A DNA stretch of 64,000 bases. It comes from Nonomuraea muscovyensis. Lineage in GTDB: Bacteria > Actinomycetota > Actinomycetes > Streptosporangiales > Streptosporangiaceae. The translations under genes and the position numbers were made by a program. The notes below the pieces were generated by a model. It saw only the letters and a list, made by a program, of their open reading frames with translations, was not told the DNA's origin and did no database searches. Where the stretch lies: positions 3,377,463 through 3,441,462 of the forward strand of contig NZ_JACHJB010000001.1 in NCBI RefSeq assembly GCF_014207745.1, in the 5' to 3' direction. Below are positions 35,339 through 44,130 of the stretch, piece by piece. How positions within the stretch are numbered: the stretch's first letter is position 1; the number at the start of each line of letters is the position of its first letter.

Positions 35339-36787
35339 ATGCCCTCACTGCTGCTGCGCAACGCGCGGATCGGCCCGGGAGGCCCGCTCCGCCATGTCCT
35401 GATCGCCGACGGCCGGGTCGCCGCGGTCACCGAAGAACGGCCGCCCGCCGACGAGCCCGCCGGCGAGACGGTCGACGTGCAGGGTGGCACGCTGCTGCCC
35501 GGCCTGTGGGACGCGCACGTGCACGCCGTCCAGTGGGCGCAGGCCCGGCGCCGGGTGGATCTGAGCGCCGCCCGCTCGGCCCGCGAGGCCGTCGACCTGG
35601 TCGCCTCGCACACCGGGTTCACCATCGGCTACGGATTCCGCGACGCTCTGTGGCCGGACGTCCCGCACAAGGAGCTGCTGCACGCGGCGGCCCCCGGCCG
35701 GCCGATCGTCATGGTCAGCAACGACCTGCACACCGCCTGGTTCAGCCCCGCCGCGCTGGCCGCCATCGGGATGGGCGAGCATCCCACCGGCGTGCTGCGC
35801 GAGCGCGCGTGCTACACCGCGATGGCCGAGCTGCCCGCGCCGCCCCAGGGGGAGCTCGACCGCTGGGTCGCCGAGGCGACCACCGCGGCGGCCTCCCGCG
35901 GCGTGGTGGGCCTGATCGACTTCGAGTTCGCCGACAACGTCGCCGACTGGAGCCGCCGGGTCCGCGAGCAGCGGGTGGACGTGCGGGTCGCCTGCTCGAT
36001 CCCCAAGGACCACCTGGAGCTGGCCATCGGCCGCGGCCTGCGCACCGGCGAGCCGGTCGCGGGCTCCGGCGGGCTGCTGGAGGTGGGGCCGGTGAAGATG
36101 TTCGTGGACGGCTCGCTCAACACCCGCACCGCCTACTGCGACGACCCGTACCCGGGCACCGACGGCCGCGGCCTGCTGGAGACCCCGCCCGACGACCTGT
36201 ACGACACGATGAGCCTGGCCGCCGTGCACGGCATCCATCCCGCCGTGCACGCCATCGGCGACCTGGCCGCGAGCATCGCGCTGGACGCGTTCGAGCGGGT
36301 CGGCTGCCCGGGCCGGATCGAGCACGCCCAGCTCGTCCGGGCCGCCGACTTCGCGAGGTTCGCCCGGCCCGGCCTGGTCGCCGGTGTGCAGCCCGCGCAC
36401 GCCCCCGACGACCGCGAGGTGGCCGACCGGCACTGGCCGGGCCGCACGCACCGCGCGTTCGCCTACGCCGACCTGCTCGCCGCGGGCGCCGTCCTGGAGA
36501 TCGGCTCCGACGCGCCGGTGGCGCCGCTCGACCCGTGGGACGGCATGGCCTCGGCCATCACCAGGACCGACGACGACCGGCCCGCCTGGCATCCCGAGCA
36601 GGCGATCCCGCTGGCGGCCGTGCTCGCCTCGGCCGCCCGTGGCCGGCGTGGCATCCGGCCGGGCGACGTCGCCGACCTCGTGGTCACCGCCACCGACCCG
36701 GCCGGGCGGGCCCCCGCCGACCTGCGCGGCACCGAGGTGCTCGGCACGCTCCTCGGCGGCCGGTGGACGTACCGGCAACAGCTCTGA
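35339..36787 (+). CDS. YtcJ-like metal-dependent amidohydrolase
   Basis: 482 residues. The amidohydrolase superfamily HxH is in LLPGLWDAHVHAVQWAQ; other metal ligands are the carboxylate region GLIDFEFADN, His in HPAVHAIGDLA, the HAQL motif and the final Asp in EIGSDAPVAPLDPW. This DAHVHxxxWA...RRVDLSxARS pattern is that of the YtcJ-like subgroup of exo-acting amidohydrolases. It probably hydrolyses an N-acyl or cyclic amide delivered by the ABC importer encoded downstream. Substrate unknown. Confidence 0.87.
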   Translation: MPSLLLRNARIGPGGPLRHVLIADGRVAAVTEERPPADEPAGETVDVQGGTLLPGLWDAHVHAVQWAQARRRVDLSAARSAREAVDLVASHTGFTIGYGFRDALWPDVPHKELLHAAAPGRPIVMVSNDLHTAWFSPAALAAIGMGEHPTGVLRERACYTAMAELPAPPQGELDRWVAEATTAAASRGVVGLIDFEFADNVADWSRRVREQRVDVRVACSIPKDHLELAIGRGLRTGEPVAGSGGLLEVGPVKMFVDGSLNTRTAYCDDPYPGTDGRGLLETPPDDLYDTMSLAAVHGIHPAVHAIGDLAASIALDAFERVGCPGRIEHAQLVRAADFARFARPGLVAGVQPAHAPDDREVADRHWPGRTHRAFAYADLLAAGAVLEIGSDAPVAPLDPWDGMASAITRTDDDRPAWHPEQAIPLAAVLASAARGRRGIRPGDVADLVVTATDPAGRAPADLRGTEVLGTLLGGRWTYRQQL

Positions 36788-36985
36788 AACACCCGGTTCA
36801 TCCCGAAGGCACCCGCTGTCCGCCCACACAAAGGCATGGCGCCCGGTTGAACCTTCCCGACAATGAACCCCCTGCCCGTGCTGTGGCACGCTCGAAAACC
36901 AGCGCGGGCGACCCCGGCGCGATTCCCGGCAGCTGCCACCCCCACCCCCCTTCCGTGTCGAGCATCCTTTGGAGGTGCCACGCAC

Positions 36986-38581
36986 ATGTCCGTGAGAAGA
37001 CCGCGCTGGGCCGGGGCCGTCGTCGCGACCGCACTGGCCGTCACCACGGCGGCCTGTTCCGCCGGGGCCGGCAAGGCCGCCGCCCCGGCGGGGGAGAAGT
37101 CCTTCGCCGTCGGCGTGACCACGTACTTCCTGTCCCACTTCACGCCCGGCAAGTCGGTCGGCAGCAACATCGACTACGCCCTGTTCACCCCGCTGACCAC
37201 CGTGGACGCCTCGTCGGGCAAGGCCGTCAACGCCCTGGCCGACTCGATCGAGACGGCCGACAACGTCACCTGGACGATCAGGATCAAGCAGGGGTGGACG
37301 TTCCACAACGGCGAGCAGGTCACCGCGCAGTCGTTCGCCGACTCGTGGAACGCCACCGCCTACGGCCCCAACGCCATGACGAACAACTACCTGTTCACCG
37401 GCTTCAAGGGCTACACCGACCTCAACCCGGCCAAGGGCGAGCCGTCGGCGAAGACGCTGTCGGGCGTCGAGGTCGTGGACCCCGCCACACTCAGGGTCAC
37501 GCTCACCAAGCCGCTCTCGCTGTTGCCGTACATGCTGGCCCAGACGCCGTTCTCGCCCATGCCGAAGGCGGCCTTCACCGACCTCGACGCGTTCGACCGC
37601 AAGCCCATCGGTAACGGGCCTTACCAGATCGACGGCCAGGGCCTGTCGGCCGGCACCACCAAGGTCACGCTGCGCAGGTTCGACGCCTACCAGGGACAGC
37701 AGGGCGACGCCGCCACGATCGAGGCCAAGTCCTACCAGGACGAGGCCGCCGCCTACCGCGACCTGCAGGCCGGCAACGTCGACGTCACCCTGGTCACCGG
37801 CAACAACCTCACCGACGCCGCCGCCCGGTTCAAGGACCGGCTCGTCCAGGTGCCCTTCCCCGCCGTCATGTACCTCGGCTTCCCGCTGTGGGACGAACGC
37901 TTCTCCGACGTCCGCGTCCGGCAGGCCTTCTCCCACGCCGTGGACCGCGACACGATCGTCAAGTCGCTGCTGCGCGGCTTCGGCCAGCCCGCCAAGGGCC
38001 TCGCCGGTGCGGGCGTCCCCGGCGGCGGCGCCGCCGACTGCACCGCCTGCACCTACGACCCCGCCAAGGCCAAGGCGCTGCTCGCCGAGGCGGGCGGCTG
38101 GAAGGGCCCGCTCAAGCTCTGGACGTTCCAGGACCCGCTCAACACCGTGCTCCTGGAGGCGATCGGCAACCAACTGCGCGCCAACCTCGGCATCGACGCC
38201 GTCACCACCCAGGCCCAGCCCGTCGACCAGCTCTACCCCAACCTCGGGGCCAAGAAGATCGACGGCCCGGTCCTGCTGTACATGGGCGCCGGCTACCCCC
38301 ACCTTTACGCGCTGACCGACCAGCTCTTCACCAAGGGCAACGCCACCAACGTGACCGGCTACGACGACCCCGACTTCGTGAAGCTGCTCGACAGGGCCGC
38401 GAGCGCGCCCCAGGAGGAGGCGCTCGGCCTGACCCGGCAGGCCGCCAAGGTCGCGCTCGACGGGCTGCCGCTCACACCCCTGTTCCAGCCGGTCGGCGGG
38501 CTCGCCCACACGGCCAGGATCAGCGGTGTCCGGCCGGAGTTCCTCGGCGGCGTGGTGCTCGCCTCCGTCAAGGTCGGCTGA
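36986..38581 (+). CDS. ABC importer solute-binding lipoprotein (SBP family 5)
   Basis: 531 residues from ATG 36986, preceded by GGAGG. The signal ends in a lipobox TTAAC (Cys24). The mature protein matches oligopeptide/dipeptide binding proteins: WTIRIKQGWTFHNGEQVTAQ, FADSWNAT, YPHLYALTDQLFTKG and RVRQAFSHAVDRDTIVKSLL. It delivers peptides or related solutes to the two permeases that follow. The 198-bp gap upstream should hold a promoter. Confidence 0.92.
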   Translation: MSVRRPRWAGAVVATALAVTTAACSAGAGKAAAPAGEKSFAVGVTTYFLSHFTPGKSVGSNIDYALFTPLTTVDASSGKAVNALADSIETADNVTWTIRIKQGWTFHNGEQVTAQSFADSWNATAYGPNAMTNNYLFTGFKGYTDLNPAKGEPSAKTLSGVEVVDPATLRVTLTKPLSLLPYMLAQTPFSPMPKAAFTDLDAFDRKPIGNGPYQIDGQGLSAGTTKVTLRRFDAYQGQQGDAATIEAKSYQDEAAAYRDLQAGNVDVTLVTGNNLTDAAARFKDRLVQVPFPAVMYLGFPLWDERFSDVRVRQAFSHAVDRDTIVKSLLRGFGQPAKGLAGAGVPGGGAADCTACTYDPAKAKALLAEAGGWKGPLKLWTFQDPLNTVLLEAIGNQLRANLGIDAVTTQAQPVDQLYPNLGAKKIDGPVLLYMGAGYPHLYALTDQLFTKGNATNVTGYDDPDFVKLLDRAASAPQEEALGLTRQAAKVALDGLPLTPLFQPVGGLAHTARISGVRPEFLGGVVLASVKVG

Positions 38582-38588
38582 GGCACCC

Positions 38589-39524
38589 GTGGGCAGGTAC
38601 GCCCTCCGCAGGCTGTTCATGGCGGTGCCGGTGCTGCTCGGCACCACCTTCATCATCTACCTGGCGGTCTACGCCCTGCCCGGCGATCCGATCCAGGCGC
38701 TGGCCGGCCCCAACCGGGTGCTGACGCCGTCGGTCGAGCAGGCCCTGCGCGAGCAGCACAACCTGGACGAGCCGCTGCTCGTCCAGTACGGCCTCTACCT
38801 CGCGGGCCTGCTGACCGGCGACATGGGCATGAGCCTCACCGGCCGGCCCGTGTCGGAGGTGGTCGCGGCCGGCTGGCCCGTCACCTTCCAGCTCGGCGTG
38901 ACCGCCTGGCTGTTCATGGCCGCCATCGGCGTGCTGCTCGGCACGTTCGCCGGCATGCGGCGCGGCAAGCTCGCCGACGCCGCCGTGCTCGGCGGCACCA
39001 CCGTCATCATGGGTGTCCCGTTCTTCGTGGTCGCCTACGTCGCGCAGATCGTGCTCGGCGTCAACCTCGGCTGGCTGCCCGTCTCCGGCACCGAGGCCGG
39101 CTGGCCGCTCGCGTACGTGCTGCCCGGACTCGTCCTCGCCCTGTACGGCCTGCCGCAGGTGGCCCGGCTGACCCGCACCAGCGTCCTCGACAACCTCGGT
39201 GCCGACCACGTCGGCACCGCCACCGCCAAGGGCCTGACCAGGCGGGCCGTCATGGTCCGCCACGTGCTGCGCAACTCCCTCATCCCCGTCGTGTCGCTGC
39301 TCGGCGTGAGCCTCGGCTACCTGCTCAGCGGCACCGTCCTCATCGAGGGCATCTTCAACCTGCCCGGCCTCGGCTACCAGATCTTCACGGCGATCCCGCA
39401 GCACGACGGGCCGGTCGTCGTGGGCGTCGGAACCCTGCTCGTCCTCGTCTTCCTGCTGGTGAACCTCATGGTGGATCTGCTCTATGGCATCCTCGACCCT
39501 CGTATCCGGCTCGACCTCGACTGA
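38589..39524 (+). CDS. ABC importer permease 1 (DppB type)
   Basis: 311 residues from GTG 38589, seven bases after the binding-protein stop. Six helices; N-terminal VGRYALRRLFMAVPVLLGTT and YALPGDPIQAL are typical of DppB/OppB, and the EAA coupling loop is visible (TATAKGLTRRAVMVRHVLRN). Overlaps permease 2 by 41 bp. Confidence 0.92.
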   Translation: MGRYALRRLFMAVPVLLGTTFIIYLAVYALPGDPIQALAGPNRVLTPSVEQALREQHNLDEPLLVQYGLYLAGLLTGDMGMSLTGRPVSEVVAAGWPVTFQLGVTAWLFMAAIGVLLGTFAGMRRGKLADAAVLGGTTVIMGVPFFVVAYVAQIVLGVNLGWLPVSGTEAGWPLAYVLPGLVLALYGLPQVARLTRTSVLDNLGADHVGTATAKGLTRRAVMVRHVLRNSLIPVVSLLGVSLGYLLSGTVLIEGIFNLPGLGYQIFTAIPQHDGPVVVGVGTLLVLVFLLVNLMVDLLYGILDPRIRLDLD

Positions 39525-40395
39525 GCCCGGCCCGGCCGCCCGCCGCTCGGGCCTGTGGCCGGAGCTGCGCCGCCGCCCGGCGTTCGCCGTCTCGTCCGTG
39601 ATGGCGCTGCTCGTGTGCGCCATGGCGGCGGTGCCGCAGGCGTTCGCCGGCTGGTTCGGCGGGGGCGACCCGCGCCGCTGCGACCTGGCAGGCAGCGGCC
39701 TGCCGCCCGCCCCCGGGCACCCGTTCGGCTTCGACATCCAGGGCTGCGACCTCTACACCCACGTCGTGTACGGCGCGCGTTCCTCGGTGCTCATCGCCGT
39801 GCTCACCACCGCCGGCATGCTGCTGCTCGCCGTCGTGCTGGGCCTGCTGGCCGGCTACTTCAGGGGCTGGGTGGACATGCTGATCAGCCGGGTCATGGAC
39901 GTGTTCTTCGGCTTCCCGGCACTCGTCGGCATGATCGTCATCCTGCAGACGCTGAGCACGCACAACGAGGTGACCGTCTCGGCCGTGCTGATCCTGTTCG
40001 GCTGGCCGGCGCTGGCCCGCGTCATGCGCGGCTCCGTCCTCGCCACGGCCGGCAGCGAGTACATCGCCGCCGCCCGAGGCGTGGGCGCGAGCACCCCGCG
40101 CATCCTGCTGCGGCACGTGCTGCCCAACTCCTTCGGCCCGGTCGCCGTGCTGACCGGGCTCAACGTGGGCGGCGTGATCGCCTCGGAGTCGGCGCTGACG
40201 TTCCTCGGCGTGGGCCTGCAGACCCCGGCCATCTCGTGGGGCGTCCAGCTCAACACCGCCCAGCAGTACTTCACGACCTCCCCGCACCTGCTGATCTTCC
40301 CGTCGATCTTCCTGACGGTGACCGTGCTCAGCTTCGTCCTCCTCGGCGACGCGCTGCGCGACGCCTTCGACCCCCGGCTGCGGCAGGTGATGTGA
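39484..40395 (+). CDS. ABC importer permease 2 (DppC type)
   Basis: 303 residues with the N-terminal helix and five further helices of DppC. The GFDIQGCDLYTHVVYGARSS loop and EAA motif AAARGVGASTPRILLRHVLP are present. The 41-bp overlap with permease 1 is unusually long but both frames look coding. Its TGA overlaps the next ATG. Confidence 0.92.
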   Translation: MASSTLVSGSTSTEPGPAARRSGLWPELRRRPAFAVSSVMALLVCAMAAVPQAFAGWFGGGDPRRCDLAGSGLPPAPGHPFGFDIQGCDLYTHVVYGARSSVLIAVLTTAGMLLLAVVLGLLAGYFRGWVDMLISRVMDVFFGFPALVGMIVILQTLSTHNEVTVSAVLILFGWPALARVMRGSVLATAGSEYIAAARGVGASTPRILLRHVLPNSFGPVAVLTGLNVGGVIASESALTFLGVGLQTPAISWGVQLNTAQQYFTTSPHLLIFPSIFLTVTVLSFVLLGDALRDAFDPRLRQVM

Positions 40396-41393
40396 TGACG
40401 CTCCTCGCGACCCTTCCCGGCCACGACCCCGCCGCCCCGGCCCTCGCCGTCTCCGGCCTGCACGTACGCCTCGGCCGCACCGGCATCGTGCACGGCGTCG
40501 ACTACGCCGTCGAACCCGGCCGCACCCTCGCCGTCCTCGGCGAGTCCGGCAGCGGCAAGAGCGTCACCGCCCGCGCGGTCATGGGCCTGATCCGGCCGCC
40601 CACCGGCGCCGTCACGGCCGGGTCCGTCCGCCTGCGCGGCGTCGACCTGCTCACCCTCCCCGAGGAGACGAGGCGGCGGCTGCGCGCCACCACGATCGCC
40701 ATGGTCTTCCAGGACGCCCTGTCGGCGCTCAACCCGGTCCTCAGCGTCGGCTACCAGATCGCCGAGCTGTTCCGCGCCCACCTCGGACTGTCGCGCAAGG
40801 AGGCGCACCGGCGGGCCGTCGAGGTGCTCGACCTCGTCCGCATCCCGGCCGCCGCACGGCGGGCCCGCGACTACCCCCACCAGTTCTCCGGCGGCATGCG
40901 CCAGCGCGTCGGCATCGGCCTGGCCATCGCGCTGAACCCCCAGGTCATCATCGCCGACGAGCCGACCACCGCCCTCGACGTGACCGTCCAGGCGCAGATC
41001 CTCCGGCTGCTCGGCGAGATCCAGCGCGAGCACGGCACCGCCCTCGTGCTCATCACCCACGACATGGGCGTCGTCGCCGACGTCGCCGACCGGGTCGCCG
41101 TCATGTACGCCGGGCGGGTCGTCGAGCAGGGCGGCGCGGCCGAGCTGTACGCCCGGCCCGCCCACCCGTACACCGAGGCGCTGCTCGGCGCCATCCCCCG
41201 GCCGCAGCTTCGCGGGCAGCGGCTCGCCGTCATCCCCGGCGCGCCGCCCGACCCGGCCGACCCCGACCCCGGCTGCCGGTTCAGGCCCCGCTGCGGATAC
41301 GGCACCGACGCCTGCGACCAGGCGCCGGCCGCCCTCCAGATCGCCGCCGGCCGGCTCGCCGCCTGCCACGAATGGGAGCGGGTGACCGCGTGA
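40395..41393 (+). CDS. ABC importer ATPase 1 (DppD type)
   Basis: 332 residues from ATG 40395. Walker A GESGSGKSVT, signature FSGGMRQRVGIGLA, Walker B VIIADEPTTALD and H-loop LITHDM are all intact. The C-terminal oligopeptide-transporter extension has the Cys-rich end (PGCRFRPRCGYGTDACDQ) typical of DppD. Its stop overlaps the next GTG. Confidence 0.94.
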   Translation: MTLLATLPGHDPAAPALAVSGLHVRLGRTGIVHGVDYAVEPGRTLAVLGESGSGKSVTARAVMGLIRPPTGAVTAGSVRLRGVDLLTLPEETRRRLRATTIAMVFQDALSALNPVLSVGYQIAELFRAHLGLSRKEAHRRAVEVLDLVRIPAAARRARDYPHQFSGGMRQRVGIGLAIALNPQVIIADEPTTALDVTVQAQILRLLGEIQREHGTALVLITHDMGVVADVADRVAVMYAGRVVEQGGAAELYARPAHPYTEALLGAIPRPQLRGQRLAVIPGAPPDPADPDPGCRFRPRCGYGTDACDQAPAALQIAAGRLAACHEWERVTA

Positions 41394-42370
41394 GCGAGAC
41401 CGTGCTGGAGGTGCGTGACCTGGTCAAGCACTTCCCCGTCAGGCAGGGCGTGCCCCGCAGGACCGTGGGGGTGCTCAAGGCCGTCGACGGTGTCAGCCTG
41501 GAACTGCGCGCGGGTGAGACGCTCGGCGTCGTCGGCGAGTCCGGCTGCGGCAAGTCCACCCTGGCCAGGATGCTGACCGCGCACGAACGGCCCACCTCCG
41601 GCGAGGTCACCGTGCTCGGCCGGTCGCTGCTGGACCTGCGCGGCCGCGAGCTGCGCCGGGCCAGACGGCACATCCAGCTCGTCTTCCAGGACCCGTACAC
41701 CTCACTCGACCCGCGCATGACCGTGGCCGAGGCCGTCCGCGAGCCGTACGACGTCAACCCCGACCTCGCCCCGCGCCGCGACCGCGACCGGCTGGCCCGC
41801 GACCTGCTGGAGGTCGTCGGCCTCAGCCCCGGCCACGGCGACCGTTACCCGCACCAGCTCTCCGGCGGCCAGCGGCAGCGCGTCGGCATCGCCCGCGCCC
41901 TCGCCCTGCGCCCCCGCGTCCTGGTGTGCGACGAGCCCGTGTCGGCGCTCGACGTGTCGGTCCAGGCCCAGATCGTGAACCTGCTGGAGCGGCTGCGCGA
42001 GGAGTTCGGGCTGGCGTACGTCTTCATCGCGCACGACCTGGGCGTCGTGCAGCACCTCGCCGACCGGGTGGCGGTCATGTACCTGGGCAAGGTCGTCGAG
42101 ACCGGGCCGGAGGCCGACGTGTACGGCTCCGCCGCCCACCCCTACACCCAGGCACTGCTGTCGGCGGCGCCCGTGCCCGACCCGGCGCTGCGCGGCACCC
42201 GCCAGGAGATCGTCCTGGACGGCGAGCCGCCGAGCCCCGTGGACCCGCCCGCCGGCTGCTCCTTCCACCCCCGCTGCTGGAAGGCCGTGGCGAGCTGCGC
42301 CGAGCGGCCCCCCGCCCTGGAGCCCGTGGCTCACCCGCGCCACGTGGCGGCCTGCCACCTCCGGACATAA
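41390..42370 (+). CDS. ABC importer ATPase 2 (DppF type)
   Basis: 326 residues from GTG 41390, a GTGA overlap with ATPase 1; ATG 41372 is an in-frame alternative. Walker A GESGCGKSTL, signature LSGGQRQRVGIARAL, Walker B VLVCDEPVSALD and H-loop FIAHDLG are complete, and the C-terminal CSFHPRCWKAVASC region binds the partner or an iron-sulfur cluster as in DppF homologues. Last gene of the five-gene importer. Confidence 0.94.
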   Translation: MSETVLEVRDLVKHFPVRQGVPRRTVGVLKAVDGVSLELRAGETLGVVGESGCGKSTLARMLTAHERPTSGEVTVLGRSLLDLRGRELRRARRHIQLVFQDPYTSLDPRMTVAEAVREPYDVNPDLAPRRDRDRLARDLLEVVGLSPGHGDRYPHQLSGGQRQRVGIARALALRPRVLVCDEPVSALDVSVQAQIVNLLERLREEFGLAYVFIAHDLGVVQHLADRVAVMYLGKVVETGPEADVYGSAAHPYTQALLSAAPVPDPALRGTRQEIVLDGEPPSPVDPPAGCSFHPRCWKAVASCAERPPALEPVAHPRHVAACHLRT

Positions 42371-42378
42371 TCATCCTC

Positions 42379-43941
42379 ATGGCCCGATCTCCACGCCTCA
42401 GCGAGGCCGAGCGCAAGCTCTGGAACGCCTTTCCCACCGGTGAGACCGTGGATCTCGGCCCCGCCCCCACCGGCCCCGTGTCCAGCGGGCCTGTCCCCAC
42501 CGGGCCCGTGTCCAGCGGGCCCGTCCCCACCGGGCCCGTCTCCGGCGAGCCCGGCGCACCCGCGGGCCACAACGCGCCCGAGGACGGTGACACCTGGGGC
42601 CCCGAGCGGACCGTCCGCGCCGGCGTGATCACATCCCTGCTGCTGGGCGCCCGCGAGGCCGCCCCCGGCTCCGTCGCCGCCGTCCGGTTACGCGGCGCCA
42701 GGATCACCGGCTCCCTGGCCATCATCGGCGGCACCGTGGACCACGACCTCGACCTCAAGGGCTGTCACCTCGACGAGCCCGTCCTGTTCACCGGCACCAC
42801 CACCCGCTCCGTACGCCTGACCGACTGCACGCTGCCCGGGCTCAGCGGTGGCGGCATGCGCGTCGCCGGCCACCTCAGCCTGTCGGGCTCCACCGTCACC
42901 GGCACCGTCCGCCTCGCCCGCGCCCAGTTCGAGAGCGGGCTGTGGCTGGCCGGCACCCGCATCACCGCCGACGACGCCTGGGCCCTGTCCGCCGGCTCCA
43001 TGGTGGTGGAGAGCGGCGCGACCCTGCGCAACGCCGACATCACCGGCGGCGTCCGCCTGGCCGGCAGCCGCGTGAACGGCGACCTCAACCTCGAAGGGGC
43101 CACCCTGCGCAATCCCGGCGGGCGCGCGCTCAGCGGTGACGACATGGTGGTCGAGGGCACCGTGCACTGCACCCGCGGCTTCACGGCACTGGGCTGCGTC
43201 CGGCTGCGCGGCGCGCGGATCAACGGCACGTTCTCCTTCAACGGCACCCTACGCAGCCCCGACACCCCGTACGCGCTGCACGCCAGCCACATGGAGGTTC
43301 GCGAGTTCTACCTCAAGCCCACCGAACCCATCGACGGCGTCGTCAGCCTCGCCTACTCCCGCATCGGCACCCTGCAGGACGACCCCGGCACCTGGCCCGA
43401 CAAACTCCGCCTCAACGGCCTCACCTACGACCGGCTGCGCGGCAGCGGCGTCGCCCGGCGCATCGACTGGGCCGGTCGCGACCCGGAGGGCTTCCGGCCC
43501 CAGCCGTACGAGCAGCTCGCCGCCTGGTACCTGCGCGACGGCAACGACGCGCTCGCCCGCCGCGCCCAGCTCGCCAAACTCCGCGCCCGCCGCCGCACCC
43601 ACGGCCGTGGCCTGCGGGTGTGGGGCCGGCTCCTCGACGTCACCGTCGGGTACGGGTACCGGCCCTGGCTGGCCGGGGTGTGGTTCGCCGTGCTGCTGCT
43701 GACCGGCACCGTCGCCTTCGCCCTGAACCCCCCGCGTCCCCTCAAACCCGACGAGGCCCCCGTCTTCGACGCCTTCGCCTACAGCTTCGACCTGCTGCTG
43801 CCGCTGCCGGCCTTCGGACAACGCGAGTTGTTCGACCCGGCGGGGTGGACGCAGGGCCTGGCGTACGGGCTGGTGGTGGCCGGCTGGATCCTCGCCACGG
43901 CCCTCATCGCCGGCGCCACCCGCGTCCTGCGCCCCCAGTGA
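42379..43941 (+). CDS. Beta-solenoid membrane protein (often labelled 'oxidoreductase' in actinomycetes)
   Basis: 520 residues from ATG 42379. After a repeat linker (TGPVSSGPVP units, 24-bp DNA repeats at about 42467-42545) comes a long region of short strand repeats of pentapeptide/bactofilin-like rhythm (VAAVRLRGARITGSLAI, VRLTDCTLPGLSGGGMRV, GVRLAGSRVNGDLNLEG), implying a right-handed beta-solenoid. Two C-terminal hydrophobic segments (about 440-460 and 495-515) anchor it. No nucleotide-binding or redox motif is visible, so the common database label 'membrane-associated oxidoreductase' is unsupported. It starts eight bases after the ABC ATPase. Confidence 0.8.
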   Translation: MARSPRLSEAERKLWNAFPTGETVDLGPAPTGPVSSGPVPTGPVSSGPVPTGPVSGEPGAPAGHNAPEDGDTWGPERTVRAGVITSLLLGAREAAPGSVAAVRLRGARITGSLAIIGGTVDHDLDLKGCHLDEPVLFTGTTTRSVRLTDCTLPGLSGGGMRVAGHLSLSGSTVTGTVRLARAQFESGLWLAGTRITADDAWALSAGSMVVESGATLRNADITGGVRLAGSRVNGDLNLEGATLRNPGGRALSGDDMVVEGTVHCTRGFTALGCVRLRGARINGTFSFNGTLRSPDTPYALHASHMEVREFYLKPTEPIDGVVSLAYSRIGTLQDDPGTWPDKLRLNGLTYDRLRGSGVARRIDWAGRDPEGFRPQPYEQLAAWYLRDGNDALARRAQLAKLRARRRTHGRGLRVWGRLLDVTVGYGYRPWLAGVWFAVLLLTGTVAFALNPPRPLKPDEAPVFDAFAYSFDLLLPLPAFGQRELFDPAGWTQGLAYGLVVAGWILATALIAGATRVLRPQ

Positions 43942-43947
43942 CCTGCC

Positions 43948-44051
43948 ACGATGCCGCGCCTGCCACGATGCCGCGCCTGCCGTGATGCCGCGCCTGCCGT
44001 GATGCGACGCCCGCCGCGCCCGCCGCGCCCGCCGCGCCCGCTGCGTCCGCC
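43948..44051 (+). repeat. 17-bp then 9-bp tandem repeats
   Basis: Four 17-bp units (ACGATGCCGCGCCTGCC and variants) run from 43948 to 44015, followed by four 9-bp units GCGCCCGCC-like to 44051. They fill the gap before the next gene and are not a multiple of three in the first block. Confidence 0.9.
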
Positions 44052-44130
44052 GCGGCAGGTCTCAGGCCCGTTCCCGGCTCGGAGGACGTCCGCCTTGCGT
44101 GGCCGCGGCGGTTCGCGCTATGCAACATCG

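Noticed and set aside
36925..36955. tRNA-like 3' end (GCGATTCCCGGCAGCTGCCACC) upstream of the binding-protein gene
   Set aside because: No matching acceptor 5' arm, anticodon arm or proper T-loop found.
35345..38656. 1103-codon open frame on the minus strand
   Set aside because: It is the antisense of the amidohydrolase and binding-protein genes; long shadow frames are normal at this GC content and its sequence shows no domain.
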